64,000 nt of DNA from Candidatus Poribacteria bacterium (GTDB taxonomy: Bacteria > Poribacteria > WGA-4E > PCPOR2b). How positions within the stretch are numbered: the stretch's first letter is position 1; every line of letters begins with the position of its first letter. The DNA is taken from assembly GCA_003635265.1 (NCBI GenBank), contig PYIZ01000043.1:141707-205706 (forward strand). Reading direction: 5' to 3'. The notes under the pieces are model-generated. The model had not been told where the DNA came from. It was given only the letters and a program-made list of their open reading frames with translations, and ran no database searches. Below, one piece after another: positions 8,323-16,873 of this stretch. Both the position numbers and the translations under genes were made by a program.

Positions 8323-9729
8323 TCACCGTGCCAAATTACTCTGCGTCCACTGGGCAAATGTCGCGTTATGTTCCATCGTCGGCTGATGGGTGTAGGTGGT
8401 TGGCAGTGAATCTCCGATTAGATCCTCCAGCTTCCCTTGCAACTGACTGACAACGTCGGGGTGCGCTGCAGCGACGTTATGCTCCTCCTTCGGATCACTG
8501 ACTGAGTGGAATAGGCGTGGATTGGTATCTGCGTTCACCGTCTCAAGCATGAGGAGCCATTCGGATGTGCGAACTCCAGCGGTCGAACTCCAACCGGTGA
8601 TAACGTGATCCCGCTGACCCTCTTGTGCACCGGACATGACGGGCAGAAGATTATAACCATCAACCGCTTCACCTTCAACACCAAAAATGGAAAGAATTGT
8701 CGGCATGAGGTCGATGTTCTGCACGTAGGCGTCGATTGTCTTGCCGTGGTATGCGAGATCCGGGTGGTGAATCCAGAAATTGAGCCGAGTGTTATAGGGG
8801 TGCATCGCGTCCGCGGTCTTACCGAACTGCTTATGGTCCATCAACTCGGTGCCGTGATCTGAGACAAAGCAGATTACCGTGTCATCCCACAGCCCCAAAT
8901 CGGTGAGGACACTCAGCATGTAGCCGATCCACTTATCAACAAAGGTAACATAGCCGTAGTAGAGCGCTTTTGTGCGGCGTATCTCATCGTCCGTTAAATC
9001 TTTATAGTTCTGCACCATCTGCGGATAGATATAATCCTTGACACCCTCCGCTTTGAAATACTGGTCGGCGAAGTGCATCGGCGGATCCCAGCATTCGTGC
9101 GGTGTGAAGCTATCGATCCAGAGGAAGAACGGCTGATTTTCGTGGTTGTCCTGTATCCACCGCGCTGCGCTGCGAAAAACGCGCGGGGCGAGGTAGTCTT
9201 CCTCTCCTCGTCGATCCTGCATGTTCAGCAGGTATTGTGCTATACCGGGGCGGTCTGTCGGATTAGCAATTTCGTCGGGTAGGTAAGGTTTCATGTTGAT
9301 GGCAGAAAGGGGACCGCTGCGCACCCGATCTGATTCTTGCCCACGAATATAATCGTAACTCATAAAGCCGCGTGTAAAATTCATCGTCGGCTTGAACATG
9401 TGATAGACATCAGCCACCAACCCTGTCGCCACACCGTTGAGCAGTAGATGCTCCGCTAGTGTCGTCTGTGTTGTAGGAATAGCGTGCCAGCCGTATACGT
9501 TTGGGACAGAACCACGATCATCAATATGGAAGCGCCACGGGTAGGACCGCATGCCTGTAAAGAAACCGCGCCGCATCGGGATGGTTGGCTCACCTTCCCC
9601 CCAAGCGTTATTGAACACCGTGCTGTTCTCCCGCAACCGATCGAGATGGGGCGTATCAACGTGATCTTCCCAAGTGTGATCTACAACATCTGCTCGGAGC
9701 GTATCACAGCAGATGACAATAGTGTTCAT
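8323..9729 (-). CDS. Sulfatase-family hydrolase with Thr at the formylglycine position
   Basis: Sulfatase / alkaline-phosphatase superfamily fold: an N-terminal metal-binding 'DTLRAD' (9-14), 'TPHLDRL' and a second metal site 'VSDHGTELMDHKQFGK'. No signal peptide is seen, so it is probably cytoplasmic. In true sulfatases the nucleophile sits in CxPxR or SxPxR, followed by a 'TG' about six residues later. Here the aligned motif is Thr49-Ile-Pro-Met-Arg53, followed by 'RGFFTG'. Thr cannot become formylglycine, so the enzyme may be a phosphatase- or phosphodiesterase-like member, or have another activity. The ATG at 9729 is preceded by AAGGAG at 8 bases. It is monocistronic in appearance. Confidence 0.85.
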   Translation of the reverse strand: MNTIVICCDTLRADVVDHTWEDHVDTPHLDRLRENSTVFNNAWGEGEPTIPMRRGFFTGMRSYPWRFHIDDRGSVPNVYGWHAIPTTQTTLAEHLLLNGVATGLVADVYHMFKPTMNFTRGFMSYDYIRGQESDRVRSGPLSAINMKPYLPDEIANPTDRPGIAQYLLNMQDRRGEEDYLAPRVFRSAARWIQDNHENQPFFLWIDSFTPHECWDPPMHFADQYFKAEGVKDYIYPQMVQNYKDLTDDEIRRTKALYYGYVTFVDKWIGYMLSVLTDLGLWDDTVICFVSDHGTELMDHKQFGKTADAMHPYNTRLNFWIHHPDLAYHGKTIDAYVQNIDLMPTILSIFGVEGEAVDGYNLLPVMSGAQEGQRDHVITGWSSTAGVRTSEWLLMLETVNADTNPRLFHSVSDPKEEHNVAAAHPDVVSQLQGKLEDLIGDSLPTTYTHQPTMEHNATFAQWTQSNLAR

Positions 9730-9851
9730 TCGGCAAACTCCTTCTGTGAGGTAGGTGAATTGCGTGAAGCGTACCTATGCTAATTATACAGCACGCGTCA
9801 GATATGCAGATTATAGTGGGGGTAGGAAAGCAAGTCAAGGAATTTTTGGGC

Positions 9852-9961
9852 AGACATTAAAAGTAGTAAGCACAAAAAGTAGTAAGCACAAAAAGTAGTA
9901 GGCACACGCCGTGTGCCGTAACTCCACGAACACAGTGTCGAGATGTGAATCTCGACCTACG
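9852..9961. repeat. Dispersed palindromic repeat with short tandem array
   Basis: A 12-base unit AGTAGTAAGCAC appears three times with a 16-base period (9862, 9878, 9894). It runs into GGCACACGCCGTGTGCC, a hairpin, and then GTAACTCC. A second hairpin (GTCGAGATGTGAATCTCGAC) follows at about 9937-9956. The first part recurs almost unchanged at 48587-48634. The 352-base gap 9730-10081 otherwise holds only the promoter for the next gene. Confidence 0.8.
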
Positions 9962-9999
9962 GACTTAGGGAAAATGAAGGTCGAATCTACATTTTCTCA

Positions 10000-10027
10000 T
10001 TGACATTGCGAATCGAATTGGTATAAT
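10000..10027 (+). promoter_or_regulatory. Sigma-70-type promoter of the selenoprotein gene
   Basis: A perfect TTGACA at 10000-10005 and a perfect TATAAT at 10022-10027 are separated by 16 bases. The downstream ATG at 10082 leaves a leader of roughly 45 bases. Called from consensus alone. Confidence 0.75.
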
Positions 10028-10081
10028 TGGAGAACCTGATGGCAAATTTGATCAGAATCTAAATAGATAGGAGTTTAATTT

Positions 10082-11191
10082 ATGAAACAATCGCTAACAG
10101 TAACAAAACTGACCCACCTCTTGATAGTGGGAGTGCTGCTAATCGGTGCTTGCCTGTTGATTGAGGTGTCAACTGCGGAGGCAGAAGACACCGGAGCGGC
10201 AGCGGACCGAGCAACCATCTCTCGCATCTACGAAGAGGTTTTTAACGAGGGAAAGCTAGATCAAGTAGATACGCTAATTGCTACCGAATATATAGATCAT
10301 AACCCAATCGGTCTAGGGGGTAAATCTGGCATAGAAGGCTTCAAACAGACCGTCAGAGCGTTGCGCTTCGCCTTTCCCGACCTGCGTTTCACCGTTGATC
10401 AGATAATTGTCAACGGAGATCAGGTGGTGACTCGTACCACAATGCGGGGTACTCACAAAAATAGTTTTATGGGGGTTGACCCAACCGGCAAACAGGTAAC
10501 GGTGTCAGGATTCGATATCTTTCGGGTCGCCGATGGGGTTGTTGCGGAACGGTGGGGCACACTCGATGGACTCACGCTCATGCAACAGATGGAGGTCTTG
10601 ATTCCGATGGCGTGGCAAAACACGCTGCTCGGTGTGCTAGACCAAGAGGAACGTAAGCCCCTGATTGATCAGATGCGTAAGACCGCTGAAAAGAAGAAAC
10701 ATGTTTTCAGGGATGATCGGCAGCCTGTAACGGAACTCGTGCATATAGATCAATTGATGCATCATTTCCAAGAAGACGCAGGTAATATTCGCGTGGTCGC
10801 GCTGCTTTCGCCCGGCTGACCGAAATGTCGTCGGGGGGTCTCCGAAATAATAAAACTGTTCGAAAGGGTTGGAGATGAACGCCTGCGAGCTTACCTTATC
10901 TGGCAACCGATCCTTAATAGCGATAATCGGGTCTCGGCAGAGAGACGGGCTAATGAGTTTACGCACGAAAGATTTACGCATTATTGGGATAGCAACAAAG
11001 CCACTGGCGACCTTTGGAAGGATCTGCTCCGATTAAACGAAACCGCGTGGGATGTCTATGTATTGTATAGCGGGTCAGCAGAGTGGACAAGTAAGCCATC
11101 AGATCCGGCTCTCTGGTTTCCCCAACTACAGCATGCGACACGTGCGCGATTTGAGGTAGTAACCAAACAACTTCTCCGGGAAATGCCGTAG
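10082..11191 (+). CDS. Probable selenoprotein: SnoaL-like domain fused to thioredoxin-like domain with Sec-x-x-Cys
   Basis: The frame opened at 10082 encodes an N-terminal hydrophobic segment (about 10-32, signal peptide or anchor) and a SnoaL-like / ester-cyclase domain (about 40-180, e.g. 'YIDHNP', 'FPDLRFTVDQ', 'GVDPTGK'). It then meets TGA at 10817-10819. Read through as residue 246, the same frame continues 123 codons to TAG at 11189-11191. The continuation is protein-like: 'PKCRRGVSE', 'DERLRAYLIWQPIL', 'THYWDSN', 'AWDVYVLYS'. The TGA sits in 'LLSPG-x-PKC', exactly where the first Cys of a CxxC redox motif belongs, giving Sec246-Pro-Lys-Cys249. A SECIS-like hairpin follows. Total length is 369 residues. 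The likely role is exported or membrane-linked thiol redox chemistry. The alternative is a nonsense mutation of a Cys codon. The next gene starts 10 bases later. Confidence 0.78.
10817..10845 (+). promoter_or_regulatory. UGA codon with bacterial SECIS-like hairpin
   Basis: Counting the U of UGA as 1, bases 15-20 (UCGGGG) pair with 24-29 (CUCCGA), with one G-U pair, around a GGU loop at 21-23. An open form has loop GGGGUCU. The E. coli fdhF SECIS has loop AGGUCU with the SelB-contacting G and U at 23 and 24; here they fall at 22 and 23. Size, spacing and loop sequence therefore fit a SelB-binding element. Confidence 0.68.
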
Positions 11192-11201
11192 GGAAATCCA
11201 T

Positions 11202-13688
11202 GTGACGATAAACCCCTATTTCCTCTCTGTCGCTCTGCTAGCTGGCTCAATCATCGCTTATGAGATTGCGCTGGTACGCCTATTTTCAATAGCGCAATGG
11301 CATCATTTCGCGCACATGATTATCAGTCTCGCACTGCTTGGATTTGGCGCGAGTGGGACAGCGATTTCGCTTACGCAACGTTGGTTGATGGGGAATCGGT
11401 GGAAATTCGACGAAGTAGACCGACGCTTTCACAACGCGTATACGATTTGTGGCTTGCTCTATTCGATTAGCGTCGTTGTGTGTTTTGTACTGCATCAATA
11501 TGTACCGTTTAATCCACTGATGCTGGTTTGGCAGCCGAGTCAGGTGCTGTCAATTTTCGTGCTGTACCTTATTCTGTCGCTCCCGTTTTTCTTTGGTGCA
11601 GCCTGTATTGGTCTGGCATTGCTTCGATTTGCGGAAAATGTCAACCGTCTCTATTTTTTCGATCTTTTCGGTTCTGGTCTTGGAGCGTTAGGCATCATTG
11701 TTACGATGTACCTGATTCCCCCGGCACAAAACCTGACTCTCATTTTAGCAATTGGGTTTTGTGCGGTGCTGATTGCTAACTGGGAAAGTTGGAAAACGCG
11801 GCAGTGGCGGCGAATTATCTCAATAACCGGAATTGCTGCTGCGTTTATCGTCTACCTTTTGTTCAACCCTATCTCAATCAAGATTTCGCCCTACAAAGGG
11901 TTGAGTAGTACGCTGAATTTTCCAGACGCACAAGTTCTGAATGAGCGGCACAGTCCCTTTGGTGTGCTGCATGTGGTACGTAGCGGATTAATCCGTGCGG
12001 TGCCGGGGTTGAGTCTAAACACGCAGCATCCGGTACAACCACAGTTAGGCTTATTCACCGACGCTGATGGAATGACAGCGATAACCGATTTCAGCGGTGA
12101 CTTATCAAAGTTGGGTTACCTTGGGGATACAACGTCGGCGTTGGCATATCACTTGATGGAACCGCCTCATGTGCTGGTCTTGGGTGCCGGTGGCGGTGGC
12201 GATGTCCTCAACGCACTGTATCACGACGCGGTATCGGTTGATGCGATAGAGCTAAACCCACAAGTACTTGAACTAGTGGCGAAAGAACACAAAGATTTCG
12301 CCGGGGGGATTTACGCCCCAGATTCACCCTATCCGGTGCAGGTTCACGTCGCCGAAGCACGCGGATTTGTGAGAGCAACAACAAAGCGGTACGATCTCAT
12401 CCAGATCGCGCTGCTCGATTCTGTGAGCGCATCTGCCGCAGGTACTCACGCCTTGAGTGAGAGCTATCTTTACACCGTTGAGGCGTTCACAGACCTGTAT
12501 CAACATCTGACGCCCGGGGGTATTATCTCAATTACGCGTTGGCTGAAAACGCCGCCGCGTGATATGATTCGGTTGTTCGCAACGGCAGTCGAGGCGTTGG
12601 AACAGAGTGATAACAGGGTTCCCGCTCAACAGTTAGCAATGATCCGCGGCTGGCGGACCGGTACGCTGCTGATAAAAAAAGGGACCTTCGACACAGCCGA
12701 CCGAGCTGCGATTCAGAATTTTTGCCGTGAGCGTTCTTTCGATCTAGCGTACTATCCCCAAATGCCGGAGGTAGAAGCGAATCGCTACAATCAGTTGACG
12801 GAGCCGATTTACTTTCGGGCTGCCCAAGCGATTCTGTCCAACGAACGGAAACAATTTTACGAAGGGTATCCCTTCAATATCCGCCCTACAACTGATAATC
12901 GCCCATATTTCTTTCAATTCTTGCGTTTTGATTCACTAATTCAAATGGTTCGCGCGGTCGGTAGAAGTGCTATCCCCTTCATCGAATGGGGATATCTACT
13001 CCTGATTGCAACATTGATTCAAGCGGTGCTGGCGGGGCTAGTCTTGATTCTGATACCGCTTTTTTTCCTGAAGCGGGAAACCACCGCTCCCACCGCGCAC
13101 AACTCGCGTTTCACCAATTGGCGAGTATTCATCTACTTTCTGAGTCTGGGTGTTGGATTTATGTTCATCGAAATGTCGTTCATCCAGAAGTTTCTCCTGT
13201 TGCTTGCGAACCCAACGTACGCAGTTGCGGTTGTGCTTTGTGCGTTCTTACTTTTTGCGGGCCTCGGCAGCTTTTTCTCGCTAAAGCTGAAAACGGTAGT
13301 GAAGCTGCGACAACCGCCGATAATCGTCGCTATTGGGGTATTGTCGGTTCTGGCGCTTATTTACTTGCAACTGCTTCCTCCAATTTTTCACCGCTTTCTT
13401 GCGAGTTCCGATACTCTGAAGGTTGTCGTATCAATTGGATTGATTGCACCGTTGGCGTTTTTCATGGGAATGCCCTTCCCGTTGGGTATAGAGTGGTTGC
13501 AGAGACACCATCCGCATCTGATCGCTTGGGCGTGGGGAATCAACGGTTATGCGTCTGTGGTAAGCGCGATTCTAGCGACCTGTCTTGCGATTGCATTCGG
13601 TTTTAACCTCGTGATTCTTCTAGCGGTCGGGATTTACCTCATCGGTGGCTGCGTCCATCTCCGGAGAGAACGGGAAACCGCAGCCTAG
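11202..13688 (+). CDS. Membrane spermidine-synthase-like protein
   Basis: 828 residues: about eight hydrophobic membrane segments in the N-terminal ~220 residues, a Rossmann methyltransferase-fold domain of the spermidine-synthase type (about 230-540), then about six more membrane segments. The central domain shows 'VLVLGAGGGGDVLNAL', 'VDAIELNPQV' and 'LIQIALLDSV', the cofactor-binding loop, the acidic strand end and a later strand of this fold. Large fused proteins of this kind are common in bacteria; their product is mostly unknown, and polyamine synthesis should not be assumed. Start: GTG at 11202 with AGGGA upstream. It begins 10 bases after the selenoprotein stop, so the two are probably co-transcribed. 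Confidence 0.8.
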   Translation: MTINPYFLSVALLAGSIIAYEIALVRLFSIAQWHHFAHMIISLALLGFGASGTAISLTQRWLMGNRWKFDEVDRRFHNAYTICGLLYSISVVVCFVLHQYVPFNPLMLVWQPSQVLSIFVLYLILSLPFFFGAACIGLALLRFAENVNRLYFFDLFGSGLGALGIIVTMYLIPPAQNLTLILAIGFCAVLIANWESWKTRQWRRIISITGIAAAFIVYLLFNPISIKISPYKGLSSTLNFPDAQVLNERHSPFGVLHVVRSGLIRAVPGLSLNTQHPVQPQLGLFTDADGMTAITDFSGDLSKLGYLGDTTSALAYHLMEPPHVLVLGAGGGGDVLNALYHDAVSVDAIELNPQVLELVAKEHKDFAGGIYAPDSPYPVQVHVAEARGFVRATTKRYDLIQIALLDSVSASAAGTHALSESYLYTVEAFTDLYQHLTPGGIISITRWLKTPPRDMIRLFATAVEALEQSDNRVPAQQLAMIRGWRTGTLLIKKGTFDTADRAAIQNFCRERSFDLAYYPQMPEVEANRYNQLTEPIYFRAAQAILSNERKQFYEGYPFNIRPTTDNRPYFFQFLRFDSLIQMVRAVGRSAIPFIEWGYLLLIATLIQAVLAGLVLILIPLFFLKRETTAPTAHNSRFTNWRVFIYFLSLGVGFMFIEMSFIQKFLLLLANPTYAVAVVLCAFLLFAGLGSFFSLKLKTVVKLRQPPIIVAIGVLSVLALIYLQLLPPIFHRFLASSDTLKVVVSIGLIAPLAFFMGMPFPLGIEWLQRHHPHLIAWAWGINGYASVVSAILATCLAIAFGFNLVILLAVGIYLIGGCVHLRRERETAA

Positions 13689-13742
13689 TCTCTCAGATAA
13701 AAGTTGATAAAGCGCATACTTTCGACAAACAAGGAGGCTACC

Positions 13743-14468
13743 ATGAAACAGCTTTGCTTTATTCTCGCCACATTTATCTTGTCAATCGCTGTCCCTTCAC
13801 ACAGCAGCGACGATGATTTCAAGAGCGACCGTGAGTGGATGGTCAAGCGCCAGATCAACGCACAAGGTATCACCGATGGTCGAATCGGTGTCAAGAACAG
13901 GTCTGTTTTGGAAGCGATGCGGCGCGTACTCCGCCATGAATTTGTTCCTGACCGTTACAAATCCCAAGCATATGTCGATATGCCATTGCCGATTGGGTAT
14001 GATCAGACAATTTCGCAACCGTATATCGTTGCGTATATGACGGAACTGCTCGACCCCAAAAAAGAGCACAAAGTGCTTGAAGTGGGCACAGGTTCGGGGT
14101 ATCAGGCGGCGGTGTTAGCAGAGTTGGTCGATCATGTCTATACGATCGAAATCATCAAGGAACTTGGCGAAAGCGCTGAGAAGCGGCTGAAACAACTTGA
14201 CTACAAAAACGTGACGGTGAAAATCGGTGATGGTTACTTCGGTTGGGAGGAACACGCGCCTTATGACGCAATCATTGTCACCGCTGCGCCAGATCATATT
14301 CCACCGATGTTAATACATCAACTTAAGCCGGGTGGGAAATTATGTATTCCAGTTGGCGGACGTTTCCAAGTGCAGAACCTGACACTCGTACAAAAAACAG
14401 AATCGGGTTCAATTATGACAAGGCAGGTGATGCCGGTCGTCTTTGTCCCTTTGACGGGGGATCATTAA
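13743..14468 (+). CDS. pcm: Protein-L-isoaspartate O-methyltransferase, exported form
   Basis: PIMT repairs isoaspartyl residues in aged proteins using S-adenosylmethionine. The sequence shows 'REWMVKRQI', 'MRRVLRHEFVPD', 'PLPIGYDQTISQPYIVAYM', the SAM-binding motif 'VLEVGTGSGYQAAVLA' and the C-terminal 'LKPGGKLCIPVG', all standard for the family. I start it at ATG 13743 because AAGGAGG lies 5 bases upstream, giving 241 residues. The first ~19 residues then form a clear signal peptide ('LCFILATFILSIAVPSHS'), so the enzyme is predicted to be periplasmic. It follows the spermidine-synthase-like gene by 54 bases. Confidence 0.9.
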   Translation: MKQLCFILATFILSIAVPSHSSDDDFKSDREWMVKRQINAQGITDGRIGVKNRSVLEAMRRVLRHEFVPDRYKSQAYVDMPLPIGYDQTISQPYIVAYMTELLDPKKEHKVLEVGTGSGYQAAVLAELVDHVYTIEIIKELGESAEKRLKQLDYKNVTVKIGDGYFGWEEHAPYDAIIVTAAPDHIPPMLIHQLKPGGKLCIPVGGRFQVQNLTLVQKTESGSIMTRQVMPVVFVPLTGDH

Positions 14469-14531
14469 TCCATTTTCAGCAATCCAGTGCTATGTGCTGG
14501 TCCCCTTGAAGATGTTGAGGAGAATGATACT

Positions 14532-16322
14532 GTGAGCACTGAAAGTACAAACGGTTTACCGACATGGGACTTGTCGGATCTTTACGATGGCATTGACGAT
14601 TCGCGGTTAGATTCCGACCTTAATTCGATGGTCGATCAGGCGGCGCAGTTTGAGGAGAAGTACAAAGGACGTATCGCTTCGACAGCGGTGACGGCGGATC
14701 TGTTATGTAGCGCACTCAACGATTATGAAGCCTTGATGACGGCGCAGTACAAGCCGGGGTCCTACGCTAATCTGCTGTTTTCAACGGATACTGCGGACGC
14801 TCAACGGGGCGCATTGTTACAGCGAACACGTGAGGTTGGTTCCGCAGCAGCGACGCATCTGATTTTCTTCGACCTTGAAATCGGCAAGATCCCGCAAGAA
14901 ACTTTTGACCGAATCATCAATGAACCGCAGCTCGCGCCTTACCGGCACTATCTCGAACATGAACGGGCGCTGGCAGCACACCACCTGACCGAAGCAGAAG
15001 AGAAGATTCTGGAGGAAACCGCAAATACAAGGGGGCGAGCCTTTGGACGGTTGTTTACCGAGATCACATCGCGTCAAACCTTCCGCATGGGCGACGAAGA
15101 GTTGACACAAAGCGAGCTGTTGGTAAACTTTTACAATCCAGATCGCGAAACGCGCAAAGCTGCCGCTACTGCCTTGACGGATACGCTAAAGGGGGATGCC
15201 CATGTGCTGACTTTCATCTTCAACACACTCCTCCACGAAAAGCAGATTCTGGACGGTCTGCGAGGGCATTCATCGCCCGAAGCGTCACGGCATCTTGCCA
15301 ACGAGGTGGACGAAGCAGTGGTCAACACCGTATCGGATGTGTGTGTTGACAACTACGATATCGCCGCCGATTACTATCATCTCAAGCGGCAGTTGTTGGG
15401 GCTGGATGAGTTGACGCACTATGATCGATACGCCCCGTTGCTCGGTGATCGCGGTAACATCCCGTTCGATGAAGCACAAGGTATGGTGATGGATGCCTTC
15501 GGCCACTTCTCACCGCAGTTGGCGGAAATAACAGAGCCGTTCTTTAGCAAACGCTGGATTGACGCTGAACTCCGTGCGGGCAAACGCGGCGGTGCATATT
15601 GTGCAGGGGTTACGCCTGATCTGCACCCCTATGTTTTCATGAACTATACCGGCAAACCGCGCGATGTAATGACGCTGGCACATGAGTTAGGTCACGGCAT
15701 TCACGATGTACTCGCTAGCAAGCAGAGTTTACTCAATTATCACCCTGTCTTGCCACTAGCGGAGACCGCGAGCACCTTCGGAGAGATGTTGGTGTTCGAC
15801 CAGTTGCAGTCCACGCTAGAATCAACGGAGGAGCGTTTGGCACTGCTATGTGGTAAAATAGAAGACATCTTTGCTACCGTATTTCGTCAAATCGCTATGT
15901 ATCGCTTTGAGCAGGAGGCACACCGTCTGCGCCGCGAGAAGGGCGAACAGACAACCGAAGCCTACTGTGAAGTCTGGCAGCGGATGATGCAGGAGATGTT
16001 TGGAGACTCACTAGCGTTGGGCGAAGACCATCAGTGGTGGTGGCTCTATATCCCACACGTTTTCCAACTGTCATTTTACGTCTATGCCTATTCCTTTGGC
16101 GAGTTGTTGGTGCTGTCGCTCTACGCCCAGTATCAACGCGATGGCGAGTCGTTCGTTCCTCGCTACTTCGATCTGTTGAGTGCCGGTTGCTCTGCCACGC
16201 CCAGCCAGTTGGTCGCTGACATGGGAATTGACATCGCTTCGCCTGATTTCTGGCAGGGTGGCTGTGATTTAATCCGTGAAAAGGTGGAGCAGGCAAAAGC
16301 GTTGGCAGCAACGATGAAATAA
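14532..16322 (+). CDS. pepF: M3-family oligoendopeptidase
   Basis: Zinc metallopeptidase of the M3 (PepF/oligoendopeptidase) family that cleaves short peptides, probably in the cytoplasm. The N-terminal part 'WDLSDLY' and the helical region are typical, and the catalytic motif HELGH is at 384-388 with the downstream Glu in 'AETASTFGEML'. The GTG at 14532 is chosen because GAGGAG lies about 9 bases before it and the family signature begins soon after. An in-frame ATG at 14487 has no comparable site. The resulting 596 residues match the family's usual ~600. It lies 63 bases after pcm and 33 before the FmdB-type gene. Confidence 0.9.
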   Translation: MSTESTNGLPTWDLSDLYDGIDDSRLDSDLNSMVDQAAQFEEKYKGRIASTAVTADLLCSALNDYEALMTAQYKPGSYANLLFSTDTADAQRGALLQRTREVGSAAATHLIFFDLEIGKIPQETFDRIINEPQLAPYRHYLEHERALAAHHLTEAEEKILEETANTRGRAFGRLFTEITSRQTFRMGDEELTQSELLVNFYNPDRETRKAAATALTDTLKGDAHVLTFIFNTLLHEKQILDGLRGHSSPEASRHLANEVDEAVVNTVSDVCVDNYDIAADYYHLKRQLLGLDELTHYDRYAPLLGDRGNIPFDEAQGMVMDAFGHFSPQLAEITEPFFSKRWIDAELRAGKRGGAYCAGVTPDLHPYVFMNYTGKPRDVMTLAHELGHGIHDVLASKQSLLNYHPVLPLAETASTFGEMLVFDQLQSTLESTEERLALLCGKIEDIFATVFRQIAMYRFEQEAHRLRREKGEQTTEAYCEVWQRMMQEMFGDSLALGEDHQWWWLYIPHVFQLSFYVYAYSFGELLVLSLYAQYQRDGESFVPRYFDLLSAGCSATPSQLVADMGIDIASPDFWQGGCDLIREKVEQAKALAATMK

Positions 16323-16355
16323 GATTTATAATCCAATCTATTTGGAGGAAACACA

Positions 16356-16541
16356 ATGCCAATTTATGAGTATCAATGCAAGACATGCGAATCCAAATTT
16401 GAGATACTGCAATCCATCAATGCGGATAACAGTGAACTTGTATGTCCCGATTGTGGTGCGGAAAAACCGATGAAAGTTTTTTCCAGCTTTGCATCACTTG
16501 GCAACGGGAAAGCCGCAGCTTGTGACACAGGCTCAACATGA
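16356..16541 (+). CDS. FmdB-type small zinc-ribbon protein
   Basis: A 61-residue protein starting 'MPIYEYQCKTCESKFE', with two Cys pairs (CKTC and CPDC) that form the FmdB-family zinc ribbon. This family is often called a putative regulatory protein, with no firm function. A GGAGG box lies 8 bases before the ATG. The C-terminal tail is short and ends with 'ACDTGST'. It is probably in the same transcript as the M3 peptidase. Confidence 0.88.
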   Translation: MPIYEYQCKTCESKFEILQSINADNSELVCPDCGAEKPMKVFSSFASLGNGKAAACDTGST

Positions 16542-16691
16542 GCGATTCCCGGATTGGACAGTTAGTCCTAGTAAAAAGTTCATTGGTTCATTAGTTCATT
16601 TAGTCCCAACGGGACGATAGCAAAACTGTTGTTTTTGGAAAATCAACTTACGGAAGTGATATAATTTGCACAGAGGTTACGCCATACGGAG

Positions 16692-16743
16692 CCCTGATAG
16701 AATCCCCGATAGGATTCCCGATAAATCGAGACAGGCGGGATTC
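16692..16743. repeat. Dispersed 'CCGATA..ATCG' palindromic repeat in a 332-base gap
   Basis: Tandem-like variants of CCCGATA(G/A)AT and 'ATCGAGACAGGCGGGATTC' occur here. A close relative lies inside lpxK (28341-28387), and shorter forms occur near 50280, 51961 and 52023. The gap 16542-16873 also has a poly-repeat 'GTTCATTGGTTCATTAGTTCATT' (16577-16599) and a possible TACAAT -10 box at 16780. I see no gene in it. Confidence 0.65.
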
Positions 16744-16873
16744 AAAGCAATATGCCTACTACTTTTTGGTAATATGTGTTACAATAATTGAAATTGGCTT
16801 ATCCATTCTCCCCTATCTGCTCAGACAACGAGGGTTGCACAGCGGATTTTGATCCGAACAAGGAGGACCTCTC

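Noticed and set aside
10817..10819. TGA as a simple nonsense mutation making a pseudogene
   Set aside because: Only this codon interrupts 370 codons of good sequence, it sits at a redox Cys position, and a SECIS-like hairpin follows. Kept as the main alternative.
12986..13606. 206-residue frame inside the spermidine-synthase-like gene
   Set aside because: Alternate-frame shadow of a membrane-rich coding sequence; it shows no protein-like motif of its own.
16535..16566. Possible UGA readthrough at the end of the FmdB-type gene
   Set aside because: The extension after TGA is seven codons to a stop, with no hairpin of SECIS type and no conserved sequence.
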